From Streptomyces fungicidicus (lineage in GTDB: Bacteria > Actinomycetota > Actinomycetes > Streptomycetales > Streptomycetaceae): a stretch of 64,000 nucleotides of DNA. Of the stretch, positions 42,226 through 49,897 are shown one piece after another; the stretch's first letter is position 1, and the number at the start of each line of letters is the position of its first letter. The position numbers and the translations under genes are program-made. Location of the stretch: NCBI RefSeq assembly GCF_003665435.1, contig NZ_CP023407.1, positions 620,001 through 684,000 on the forward strand, written 5' to 3'. The notes under the pieces were generated by a model. It did not search any database. It had not been told where the DNA came from and saw nothing but the letters and a program-made list of their open reading frames with translations.

Positions 42226-43194
42226 TCAGTGTCCGGCGACGGGGTGCGGGGTGTACGGCCGCTGGAGCTCCTCGATCTCCTTGTCGCCCAGCCGCAGTTC
42301 GACGGCGGCCACCGCGTCCTCGAGGTGGGAGGACCTGGCCGCGCCGATGACGGGAGCGGTGACCGTGTCCTGGTGGAGCAACCAGGCGAGGGCGACCCGG
42401 GCGCGGGGCACGCCGCGTCCTTCGGCGACGCGGGTGACCGCCTCGACGACGGCACGGTCGCCCTCCTGGTACAGGGTGCTGCCGAACGCGTCGGTGGCGC
42501 TGCGGCCGGTGGCGGCGTCCCAGTCCCGGGTGAGCCGGCCCCGGGCCAGCGGGCTCCAGGGCAGGACGCCCACGCCCTGGTCGGCGCAGAGCGGCAGCAT
42601 CTCGCGCTCCTCCTCGCGGTAGAGGAGGTTGTAGTGGTTCTGCATGGACACGAACTTGGTCCAGCCGTGCCGTTCCGCCGTGTACTGCGCCTTGGAGAAC
42701 TGCCAGGCGTACATGGAACTGGCCCCGATGTAGCGCACCTTGCCGGCCTTGACGACGTCGTGCAGCGCCTCCATGGTCTCCTCGACCGGGGTGTGCGGGT
42801 CCCAGCGGTGGATCTGGTAGAGGTCGACGTAGTCGGTGCCGAGGCGGGTGAGACTGTGGTCCAGTTCGGTCATGATCGCCTTGCGGGACAGGCCGCCGCC
42901 GTTGGGCCCGGGCCGCATCCGGCCGTGCACCTTGGTGGCGAGCACGATGTCGTCCCGGCGGGCGAAGTCGCGCAGCGCCCGGCCGACGATCTCCTCGCTG
43001 GTGCCGTCCGAGTAGACGTTCGCGGTGTCGAAGAAGGTGATGCCGGCTTCCAGCGCCTGCCGGATCAGCGGGCGGGACGCCTCCTCGTCGAGGGTCCACT
43101 CGTGGTTGCCGCGGTCGGGCACGCCGTAGGTCATGCATCCCAGACAGATCCGCGACACGTCCAGACCCGTCGAACCGAGCTTCACGTACTGCAT
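42226..43194 (-). CDS. Aldo/keto reductase
   Basis: A 322-residue NADPH-dependent (alpha/beta)8 oxidoreductase. The catalytic tetrad is visible: Asp and Tyr in FFDTANVYSDG (near residues 50-60), Lys in LATKVHG (near 86) and His in YQIHRWD (near 127). NADPH phosphate contacts occur near the C-terminus at GAARSSHLEDAVAA. It belongs to the AKR subgroup that starts MQYVKLGSTGLDVSR. AGGAG 8 nt before ATG 43194 fixes the start; upstream sequence in the frame is the antisense of the flavoprotein gene. The substrate is unknown. Confidence 0.92.
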   Translation of the reverse strand: MQYVKLGSTGLDVSRICLGCMTYGVPDRGNHEWTLDEEASRPLIRQALEAGITFFDTANVYSDGTSEEIVGRALRDFARRDDIVLATKVHGRMRPGPNGGGLSRKAIMTELDHSLTRLGTDYVDLYQIHRWDPHTPVEETMEALHDVVKAGKVRYIGASSMYAWQFSKAQYTAERHGWTKFVSMQNHYNLLYREEEREMLPLCADQGVGVLPWSPLARGRLTRDWDAATGRSATDAFGSTLYQEGDRAVVEAVTRVAEGRGVPRARVALAWLLHQDTVTAPVIGAARSSHLEDAVAAVELRLGDKEIEELQRPYTPHPVAGH

Positions 43195-43277
43195 CGTTGC
43201 TGCTCCTGCCTTCGGGATGGGTTGCTGCAAGGGGGAGGGTACGTCCTGGTGCGCACGCGAAGGGCGGGCCGGACCGG

Positions 43278-43817
43278 CTACAGGAGGTCCAAGGCGCGCT
43301 CCCAGCGGAACTCCGGCCGCCCGCCGTCCTCGTCCGCCTCCCCCGCGTACGGGTCGCCGAAGCGCACGCCCATGCCGCGCAGCCGGGCGAGGCTGTCCCG
43401 GTAGGCGGGGTGGGCGGCCAGCGCGTCCGCCACGCACGGCAGGACGGCGACCGGCACGCCGAGCCCGGCGGCCTCGCACAGGGTGCCGAGGGCGAGGGTG
43501 TCGGCGATGCCGGCCGCCCACTTGTTGACGGTGTTGAAGGTGGCCGGCGCCACCACCACGGCGTCGGGGGCGGGGAAGGGACGCGGGTCGCCCGGTGCGC
43601 GCCATTCGGACCGGATCGGCCGTCCGGTCTGCGCCTCGACGGCGGCGGGGTCGAAGAAGCCGTTCGTCGCGAGCGGCGTCGCGATGACGCCGACCTCCCA
43701 GTTCCGCTCCTGGGCGGCGGTGATCAGCTTGCTGACGTCCCCGGCGACGCCGGCGGCGCACACCACGACGTAGAGGAAGGGCTTGCGGGGTGTCTCGTGC
43801 TCGGCCTGTCGGGTCAC
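43278..43817 (-). CDS. Flavoprotein of the HFCD (Cys-decarboxylase-like) family
   Basis: A 179-residue Rossmann-type flavoprotein. LYVVVCAAGVAGDVSKLITAA and VVVAPATFNTVNKWAAGIADTLA correspond to the FMN-binding elements of phosphopantothenoylcysteine or peptidyl-Cys decarboxylases (HFCD). The PxxNxxM-type motif is replaced by TFNTVNKWAAGI. No Cys-peptide cluster is nearby, so a role as a general flavin enzyme is more likely. GTG 43817 is the only good start. It lies 83 bp upstream of the aldo/keto reductase, possibly in the same transcript. Confidence 0.82.
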   Translation of the reverse strand: MTRQAEHETPRKPFLYVVVCAAGVAGDVSKLITAAQERNWEVGVIATPLATNGFFDPAAVEAQTGRPIRSEWRAPGDPRPFPAPDAVVVAPATFNTVNKWAAGIADTLALGTLCEAAGLGVPVAVLPCVADALAAHPAYRDSLARLRGMGVRFGDPYAGEADEDGGRPEFRWERALDLL

Positions 43818-43967
43818 CCGAAAACCCTAGTCACCCCCCCCGGCGGGGCCGGTCGCGCGGCCGGTGCGGTGACGGCGGCCCTCCCCGGCGCGGAGGAATC
43901 CGGCGTGCGGCGGTGTCGTGCGTGTGATCGGGTCGACCGCAGGACGTGACGACGAGGGACGGATGCC

Positions 43968-44420
43968 ATGCCTCTTCAGGGCGAGTACGAACCCAGCCCG
44001 ACCGAGTGGGTGCGCGACCAGGTGGAGCTGTACGAGAGTTCCGGCGGCACCGAGGGGACGACGCTGCCGGGTACGAGCAGGCCGGTCGTGCTGCTGACCA
44101 GCCGGGGCGCGAAGTCCGGCAAGCTGCGCAAGACCCCGGTGATGCGGGTCGAGCACGACGGGCGGTACGCGGTGGTGGCCTCGCTGGGCGGGGCGCCGAA
44201 GCACCCGGTCTGGTACCACAACCTCAAGGCGGACCCGCGGGTCGAGCTCCAGGACGGTCCGGGGAAGTGGGACATGACGGCCCGTGAGGTGACGGGCGCG
44301 GAGAAGGCAGAGTGGTGGAAGCGCGCCGTGGCGGCCTTTCCGCAGTACGCCGACTACCAGGAGAAGACGGACCGGGAGATCCCGGTCTTCGTGCTGGAGG
44401 CGGACGGGCACGGGGCCTGA
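43968..44420 (+). CDS. F420-dependent nitroreductase-family (Ddn-like) protein
   Basis: A 150-residue split-barrel enzyme of the deazaflavin-dependent nitroreductase family. [29 protein letters not shown] is the F420-binding phrase, and [20 protein letters not shown] is the second conserved block. It would use reduced coenzyme F420 to reduce quinones or other acceptors at the membrane. GAGGGA precedes ATG 43968. It is divergent from the flavoprotein gene. Confidence 0.92.
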   Translation: MPLQGEYEPSPTEWVRDQVELYESSGGTEGTTLPGTSRPVVLLTSRGAKSGKLRKTPVMRVEHDGRYAVVASLGGAPKHPVWYHNLKADPRVELQDGPGKWDMTAREVTGAEKAEWWKRAVAAFPQYADYQEKTDREIPVFVLEADGHGA

Positions 44421-44441
44421 GCCCGGCGGAACTTTCCGCGT

Positions 44442-44516
44442 CCCGGTGCGCATGAAGCGCGGGGCACCGGGCACGCGTCGTTCAGGCCCCGCCGCGTTCC
44501 CCCGTCGCGGCGGGGC
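44442..44516 (+). terminator. Two hairpins ending the F420 enzyme transcript, one inside the opposing gene
   Basis: The first is an 8-bp inverted repeat (44442-44449 with 44464-44471). The second is a perfect 11-bp stem (44486-44496 with 44506-44516) followed by TTTC, which lies within the last codons of the convergent CDF gene. Confidence 0.55.
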
Positions 44517-45447
44517 TTTCCCATGCCTCACGCGCCTCCGGGGAGCCCCGTTCGGTAACGTCGAGGAAGATCTGGTCCGCCTCGGGCACCTGACGGGCGA
44601 TGGACCGCTTGATGCGTACGGCGACCTCCTCCAGACGCTCGCTCTCGATACCGGGCACCAGGTCGACGCGGGCGGCCACGAGCGCGGTGTCCAGGCCCGT
44701 CTTCATCGTGAGGAGCGCCTCCACGCTGTCGATCTCGGGCTGCGTCCGGAGCAGCTCCCGGATCCGGTCGCTGGCCTCCGGGTCGGCGGCCTCGCCGATC
44801 AGCTGGTCGCGGGCCTCCCGGCCGAGCCGGTAGGCGACGTACACCAGCAGCGCGCCGATGGCGAGCGAGGCGGACGCCTCCCACACCACCTGCCCGGTGA
44901 TCATGTGCAGCGCCATGCCCACGATGGCGAGGGTGACGCCCAGCACCGCGGTGCCGTCCTCGGCGACCACCGTGCGCAGCGCCGGATCGCGCATCTCGCT
45001 GAGCCGGCCGCCCTGCCGGCGTATCTGGTACAGGGCCCGCAGCAGCGAGCCGCCCTCGGCGAGCAGGGCGACCCCGAGCACGATCAGCCCGGCCACGTAG
45101 CCGCTCAGCTTCTCGTCGCCGCCGTTCCTGAGCGCCTCGACTCCCTGGTAGAACGAGAAGCAGCCGCCCATGACGAAGATGCCCACGGCCGCGAGCAGCG
45201 ACCAGAAGAAGCGCTCCTTGCCGTAGCCGAAGGGGTGGCGCCGGTCGGCCGGGCGACGGCTGCGCCGCAGCGCGGCCAGCAGGAACACCTCGTTCATGCT
45301 GTCGGCCACCGAGTGGGCCGCCTCCGACAGCAGCGCGGGGGACGCGGCAAGCAGGCCGCCCACGGCCTTGGCGACCGCGATCACCAGGTTGGCTGCGAGC
45401 GCCACCAGCACGGTGACGCGGGTTCTGCGATCCGATCGTGTAGTCAC
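44482..45447 (-). CDS. Cation diffusion facilitator transporter
   Basis: A 321-residue CDF/SLC30-type antiporter exporting divalent metal in exchange for protons. Six membrane helices are visible in residues 10-215. The first metal site motif is EAAHSVADSMNE (His-x3-Asp), and a second acidic position is in VVAEDGTAVLGV. The cytoplasmic C-terminal domain (about 225-310) has the ferredoxin-like pattern DRIRELLRTQPEIDSVEALLTM. HPFGYGKERFFW marks the family. GTG 45447 is the natural start. Metal specificity (Zn, Fe, Mn or Co) cannot be read with confidence. Confidence 0.9.
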   Translation of the reverse strand: MTTRSDRRTRVTVLVALAANLVIAVAKAVGGLLAASPALLSEAAHSVADSMNEVFLLAALRRSRRPADRRHPFGYGKERFFWSLLAAVGIFVMGGCFSFYQGVEALRNGGDEKLSGYVAGLIVLGVALLAEGGSLLRALYQIRRQGGRLSEMRDPALRTVVAEDGTAVLGVTLAIVGMALHMITGQVVWEASASLAIGALLVYVAYRLGREARDQLIGEAADPEASDRIRELLRTQPEIDSVEALLTMKTGLDTALVAARVDLVPGIESERLEEVAVRIKRSIARQVPEADQIFLDVTERGSPEAREAWESPAATGERGGA

Positions 45448-45549
45448 GTCGGCCGATTGCCCCGGTCGGCGCAGGCCACACCGTGCCGTCGGCGGAAAAC
45501 GGGGAACGCGGTCACAGGGACACACGGAAACGGCGGAAAGGAGACCACC

Positions 45550-46578
45550 ATGGGCGGCCGCGACGACGGGGGCGGCGGCAACAGCGCGTACGGCAGGAAG
45601 ACGTTCAAGAGGTCGAAGGCCCATTTCGCGGACCGCATCACCGCGGACGGGCGGGACGGCTGGCCGGTGGAGGCCGGGCGCTACCGGCTCGTCGTGAGCC
45701 GTGCCTGCCCGTGGGCGAGCCGGGCGCTGGTGTCCCGGCGGCTGCTCGGGCTGGAGGACGCGCTGTCGCTGGCCGTCGCGGATCCCGTCCAGGACGACCG
45801 GAGCTGGCGTTTCACCCTGGATCCGGACGGCCGTGACCCGGTCCTCGGCATCCGGTATCTGAGCGAGGCGTACGACCGGCGGGAGAAGGGCTACCCCGGC
45901 GGGGTGAGCGTGCCGGCCGTCGTGGACGTGCCCAGCGGGAAGCTGGTCACCAACGACTACCAGCGGATCACCCTGGATCTCGCCACCGAGTGGACGGCCC
46001 TGCACCGCGAGGGGGCGCCCGACCTGTACCCGGCGGGGCGGCGCGACGAGATCGACGCGGTGATGGACGACATCTTCCAGGACGTCAACAACGGCGTGTA
46101 CCGGGCGGGCTTCGCCACCGGCCAGGAGGAGTACGAGACCGCCTGCACGGCGCTGTTCCGCCGGCTGGAGCTGCTGGAGAAGCGGCTGGAGCGGCAGCGG
46201 TACCTGGTCGGCGACACCCTCACGGAGGCGGACATCCGGCTGTTCACCACGCTGGTGCGGTTCGACGCGGTGTACCACGGCCACTTCAAGTGCAACCGGT
46301 GGAAGCTGGCGGAGAGCCGGGTGCTGTGGGCGTACGTCCGCGACCTGTACCAGACGCCCGGCTTCGGCGACACCGTGGACTTCGACCACATCAAGCGGCA
46401 CTACTACCAGGTGCACACCGGTATCAACCCGTCCGGGATCGTGCCCCTCGGGCCCGACCTGGCCGGCTGGACGACGCCCCATCACCGTGCGGAGCTGGGC
46501 GGCCGGCCGTTCGGGGACGGCACCCCGCCGGGCCCGGTGCGGGCCGCGGAGGAGGTCCCGGCGCGGGGCCGCCCCTGA
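45550..46578 (+). CDS. Xi-class glutathione-transferase-like hydroquinone reductase
   Basis: A 342-residue protein of the ECM4/YqjG (S-glutathionyl-hydroquinone reductase) group. The active-site motif RACPWASR is near residue 51, then VPAVVD and a C-terminal all-helical domain with VGDTLTEADIRLFTTLVRFDAVYHGHFKCN. In other bacteria it reduces glutathionyl-quinones with glutathione. Streptomycetes make mycothiol instead, so the thiol partner may differ. GGAAAGGAG precedes ATG 45550. It is divergent from the CDF gene and followed by a DUF4235 gene 57 bp later. Confidence 0.9.
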   Translation: MGGRDDGGGGNSAYGRKTFKRSKAHFADRITADGRDGWPVEAGRYRLVVSRACPWASRALVSRRLLGLEDALSLAVADPVQDDRSWRFTLDPDGRDPVLGIRYLSEAYDRREKGYPGGVSVPAVVDVPSGKLVTNDYQRITLDLATEWTALHREGAPDLYPAGRRDEIDAVMDDIFQDVNNGVYRAGFATGQEEYETACTALFRRLELLEKRLERQRYLVGDTLTEADIRLFTTLVRFDAVYHGHFKCNRWKLAESRVLWAYVRDLYQTPGFGDTVDFDHIKRHYYQVHTGINPSGIVPLGPDLAGWTTPHHRAELGGRPFGDGTPPGPVRAAEEVPARGRP

Positions 46579-46635
46579 TTGTCCGGGCCGCAGGGCCCCC
46601 TCACCGACGAGACGAAGCCGACCTAGGAGATCCAC

Positions 46636-46947
46636 ATGGCGAAGAAGAGCAAGAAGGCGAAGAAGAAGCTGCCCCTGGCGTACAAGCCCCTCGGCTTCGT
46701 GCTGGGCTGGACGAGCGGCACCGTGGCCGGGATGGCCTTCCAGAAGACCTGGAAGGTGATCCGGCACGAGGACGACGCGCCGGACGCGCTGGACCGGGAC
46801 CGCCGCTGGGCGGAGATCCTGCTGGCTGCGGCGATCCAGGGCGCCATCTTCGCGGTGGTGCGCAGCGCCGTGGACCGGGCCGGGGCCAAGGCCATCGAGC
46901 GTTCCACGGGCGTCTGGCCGGTCCCGGACAAGGGCGGGCGCGACTGA
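46636..46947 (+). CDS. DUF4235 membrane protein
   Basis: A 103-residue basic protein. A Lys-rich N-terminus (KKSKKAKKKLP) is followed by two hydrophobic helices (LGFVLGWTSGTVAGMAF and ILLAAAIQGAIFAVVRSAVDR) separated by a charged loop, matching DUF4235. Function is unknown. AGGAGA precedes ATG 46636. A strong bidirectional terminator follows. Confidence 0.87.
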   Translation: MAKKSKKAKKKLPLAYKPLGFVLGWTSGTVAGMAFQKTWKVIRHEDDAPDALDRDRRWAEILLAAAIQGAIFAVVRSAVDRAGAKAIERSTGVWPVPDKGGRD

Positions 46948-46967
46948 GGCACCGCCCGCCGGGGTGA

Positions 46968-47014
46968 CCCGCGCGCCTCCCGGTGCCCCCGCGGGCCGTC
47001 GGGAGGCGCGCGGG
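46968..47014. terminator. Strong bidirectional terminator
   Basis: A perfect 15-bp stem (46968-46982 with 47000-47014) is extended by five further pairs across one bulged base, so that the stop codon of the VOC gene lies in the stem. It serves convergent genes. Confidence 0.75.
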
Positions 47015-47015
47015 C

Positions 47016-47408
47016 TCACCCCTGCTTGGGCGCCGTCGGCGTGCCCCGGCGCACGACGAAGGAGTGGCCCGCCGGGTCGGCGTAGCCGCGCTCCTCGGTG
47101 GGTCCCGACGCGTCGCCCGTCTCCATCGGGCGGCCGCCCAGGCTCACGACCAGGCGTTCCACCGCGTCCAGGTCGTCCACCACGAACTCCAGATGCGCCT
47201 GGAGGGAGTTCTCCGGGCGGGGCCAGCTCGGGGCGGTCGCGTTGACGTCGCGGCGCAGCGCCAGGCGGAAGCCGTCGGCGGCCCGGATCTCCACCCGGTT
47301 CACATGCGCGCCCACCTCCTCCGCCGCCAGCAGCTCCTTGTAGAACTGGGCGAGTTTCTCGGGTTCGGCACAGTCGAGCACCACAACGCCGGCCGTCACC
47401 AGTGACAT
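47016..47408 (-). CDS. VOC family (glyoxalase/bleomycin-resistance fold) protein
   Basis: A 130-residue protein with two beta-alpha-beta-beta-beta units. The start TAGVVVLDCAEPEKLAQFYKELLAAE and the second unit HLEFVVDDLDAVERLVVSLGGR are characteristic. PAGHSFVVRR carries the last strand. It is a small metal-binding enzyme or ligand-binding protein, substrate unknown. GGAGGAG before ATG 47408 sets the start over the longer frame. Confidence 0.88.
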   Translation of the reverse strand: MSLVTAGVVVLDCAEPEKLAQFYKELLAAEEVGAHVNRVEIRAADGFRLALRRDVNATAPSWPRPENSLQAHLEFVVDDLDAVERLVVSLGGRPMETGDASGPTEERGYADPAGHSFVVRRGTPTAPKQG

Positions 47409-47557
47409 GTCTCCTCCGCGAGGTCCGCTGCGCGGGGCGTGTCCCGCCCCGTCCTGTAGGTGACACCTATCCCGGCTCACACGATTCAGTCGGGTGGGGT
47501 CGCGGCCAACTCGCCCCCGCCACCGACACGTTCGGAAAAACTCGGTCGCAATTCGAA

Positions 47558-47567
47558 GACATATGTC
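47558..47567. promoter_or_regulatory. Short palindrome in the STAS gene promoter region
   Basis: GACATATGTC is a perfect 10-bp palindrome flanked by TCGA on both sides, in the AT-richer 268-bp region upstream of the STAS gene. It may be an operator, although it is short enough to be chance. Confidence 0.25.
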
Positions 47568-47676
47568 AATCGAACATGCTCAAATTCACTCGTCCGAGGG
47601 TAACTTGCAGGGCGGGGAGCGGTGTGGGGACCGGTCCCTCCCCCGTTGCACGGAGCAAGCTGGAGGCGATGGCGTC

Positions 47677-48057
47677 GTGCGGTACGAACCTGCGCCGCTG
47701 ACCCGGCATCTGCGCGTCCGCCACGACCGGGGACACACGGTGCTGGAGTTCCGCGGCGAGATCGACATCGCGGCGGCCGCGGAGATCGTCCCCCATCTGG
47801 ACATGGCGACCGCCGAACCGGACGCCCGGGTCGTGATCGACCTGACCCACGTCGAGTTCTTCGACCTCTCCGGGCTGCGCCTGCTGTTCCGGGCCCGGCA
47901 CCGGATCACCGCGGGATCCGGCCGGCTGCACCTGGTGTGCACCCATCCGCTGACCCTGCGCATGCTGCGGATCACCGGACTGTCCCGGCTGCTGCCCCCG
48001 CGGCCGACCCTGGACGCGGCCCTGGAGAAGCCCGGCACCGCCTCCGGCCCGGTCTGA
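47677..48057 (+). CDS. STAS-domain anti-sigma factor antagonist
   Basis: A 126-residue single STAS domain. GHTVLEFRGEIDIAAAAEIVPHL and VVIDLTHVEFFDLSGLRLLFRAR contain the conserved Ser (in DLSGL, near residue 60) that is phosphorylated by RsbW-like kinases. It releases a sigma factor by binding the anti-sigma factor when dephosphorylated. It is a candidate partner for the SpoIIE/HATPase proteins at 15116 and 39192. I chose GTG 47677 with GGAGG 10 nt upstream; an in-frame ATG at 47563 is an alternative. Confidence 0.88.
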   Translation: MRYEPAPLTRHLRVRHDRGHTVLEFRGEIDIAAAAEIVPHLDMATAEPDARVVIDLTHVEFFDLSGLRLLFRARHRITAGSGRLHLVCTHPLTLRMLRITGLSRLLPPRPTLDAALEKPGTASGPV

Positions 48058-48187
48058 CCGGCGGGCCGGCGGTCCGGCGCCGCCCGTGCGCCCCGCCGCA
48101 CTCCCGGTGCGGTCGTCCGTTCCTCAACTTGCCTGTCTGTTCCAGGAACTGAGGGGCATGTGGTGAGGAGGAAGGAGGGCCGTCGCC

Positions 48188-48868
48188 ATGACGACTCCCG
48201 TGAAGGAACCGACTCCCGTGCAGCGGCCGGCCGCGCGCGTGCCCGGATGGGTGAAGGCGCTCGGCGCGGTGGTGCTGGTGCTCGTCGTGCTGTTCGCCGG
48301 GATCCGGCTGAGCCTGATCCCGGGCCTGAAGGACCTGTTCGGCACGGAGACCCGGGACCGCTCCGGGCCCGCGCTCCTGGAGTCCATCCAGGACATCAGC
48401 CGCTACGACGCCGCCTCGGGCAACTTCCAGGTGGTGGTGGACCTGGAGAAGGACGCGAAGTTCCTGCCCGACGCCGTCCGCGGCAGCCGCACGCTGTACG
48501 TGGGCGCGGGCACCGTCGACGCCTATGTCGACCTCGGCAGGCTGGACAAGGGCGACGTACGGGTCGACGAGGACCGTACGTCGGCCACGCTGCGGCTGCC
48601 CCACGCCCAGCTGGGCACACCGGCGCTGGATCCCGACCGCTCCTACGCCGTCTCCAAGCAGCGGGGTCTGCTGGACCGGCTCGGAGACCTCTTCTCGGAC
48701 AACCCCAACAGCGAACAGGCCGTGCAGAAACTCGCCGTGAAGCACATCGGCGACGCGGCCGAGGAGAGCGGGCTCACCGCACGGGCCGAGAGCAACACCA
48801 CGGAGATGCTCGAAGGCCTGCTGCGCTCCCTGGGGTTCGAGAAGGTGCGGGTCGACTACGGCGACTGA
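48188..48868 (+). CDS. DUF4230 membrane-anchored protein
   Basis: A 226-residue protein with a short cytoplasmic N-terminus, one transmembrane helix (about 23-43, WVKALGAVVLVLVVLFAGI) and an external DUF4230 domain starting GPALLESIQDISRYDAASGNFQVVVDLEKD and ending LGFEKVRVDYG. The function is unknown; it is common in Gram-positive envelopes. AAGGAGG precedes ATG 48188. It is followed by a VanZ-type gene 60 bp later on the same strand. Confidence 0.88.
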   Translation: MTTPVKEPTPVQRPAARVPGWVKALGAVVLVLVVLFAGIRLSLIPGLKDLFGTETRDRSGPALLESIQDISRYDAASGNFQVVVDLEKDAKFLPDAVRGSRTLYVGAGTVDAYVDLGRLDKGDVRVDEDRTSATLRLPHAQLGTPALDPDRSYAVSKQRGLLDRLGDLFSDNPNSEQAVQKLAVKHIGDAAEESGLTARAESNTTEMLEGLLRSLGFEKVRVDYGD

Positions 48869-48928
48869 GCGCCGATTACGGGGGTAACAGGCGTACCACA
48901 TAAGGCAGTTGAAGACCTGGAGGATCTC

Positions 48929-49474
48929 ATGGCCCGCGCCGTCCCACGTCCGCGCTCATCGCCGCGACGGCGCTCCGGCCCGTCCGGGTCCCGCACCGGG
49001 GAGAGCGGTTCCGCGCGTCCGCTCCCCCTGCTGCCCCGGCTGCTGGCGATGCTGTGCGCCTTCGTCTTCATGGTGGCCTTCGCCGCGGTACTGGCCCGGC
49101 TCACCCTGCACCCCTCCCCCGCCTCGGAGGCGCTGATCCACACCAATCTGCGCCCGGGCCGCTCCTTGCAGGCCTACCTGGACCAGCCCGCGCTGCGCGA
49201 CGCCGTACGCCAGATCGGCGGCAACATCCTGCTCGGCGTGCCCTTCGGCGTGCTCGCGCCGGTGATCGCGCCGCGCACCCGCGGCTTCCTGAAGGTGCTC
49301 GTGCTGACGGCGGTCGTGATGCTGCTGGTGGAGTTCGCGCAGGGCGCCCTGGTGACCGGACGCGCCTTCGACATCGACGACGTCATCCTGAACACCTCGG
49401 GGGCGCTGATCGGCTACCTGCTCGCGGGACGGCGCCTGAGCCGGGCCGTGCACGCACGACGCCCGAAGGCCTGA
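48929..49474 (+). CDS. VanZ family membrane protein
   Basis: A 181-residue membrane protein with four predicted helices. The VanZ core includes QIGGNILLGVPFGVLAPVI, VLVLTAVVMLLVEFAQGALV and FDIDDVILNTSGALIGYLLA. In vancomycin operons VanZ gives teicoplanin tolerance; most actinobacterial members have unknown envelope roles. The Arg/Ser-rich N-terminal 30 residues are cytoplasmic. GGAGG precedes ATG 48929. Confidence 0.9.
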   Translation: MARAVPRPRSSPRRRSGPSGSRTGESGSARPLPLLPRLLAMLCAFVFMVAFAAVLARLTLHPSPASEALIHTNLRPGRSLQAYLDQPALRDAVRQIGGNILLGVPFGVLAPVIAPRTRGFLKVLVLTAVVMLLVEFAQGALVTGRAFDIDDVILNTSGALIGYLLAGRRLSRAVHARRPKA

Positions 49475-49486
49475 CCCCCGCGGACG

Positions 49487-49768
49487 TCACCCCCTACGCC
49501 GCTCCCTCTGCTCCTGACGGGCACCCGGGGAGCGGCGCGGGGTCCAGGTGAACTTGTCGCCGCCCACCCAGCGGACCACGTCCGGGTCGTCCAGGTCGTG
49601 GACCGTGATCCCGAACACCGCGGCGGTGTGCAGCACGTCGGTGACGGTCCGGACCCGGCCGACCACCTCTCCGTCGATCTCCATGATCCGGAACGGCGGT
49701 GTCCCGGGCTGCACCCCGAGCACCACGATCCGCGGATGCGACATGTACGGGCTCGCGCTTTCGGTCAT
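49487..49768 (-). CDS. Small conserved hypothetical protein
   Basis: A 93-residue protein beginning MTESASPYMSHPRIVVLGV. The pattern is a compact alpha-beta domain (FRIMEIDGEVVGRVRTVTDVLHTAAVFGITVHDLDD) ending in a basic tail (RRSPGARQEQRERRRG). I recognise no family with known function. Its start lies 130 bp from the divergent PHP gene. The basic tail and acidic middle suggest nucleic-acid or protein binding at most. Confidence 0.75.
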   Translation of the reverse strand: MTESASPYMSHPRIVVLGVQPGTPPFRIMEIDGEVVGRVRTVTDVLHTAAVFGITVHDLDDPDVVRWVGGDKFTWTPRRSPGARQEQRERRRG

Positions 49769-49897
49769 GCCTTCGAGGGTAGAGCGCAAACCGCGCGAAC
49801 GCGGCGTACAGCACATTCTCCCCCGGGTGCGGACCGGCACCGCCTCCGCCGTGCGGCGGTACGCCCTCTGGGGGAACCCTGGAGCGAGGAGGTGGCG

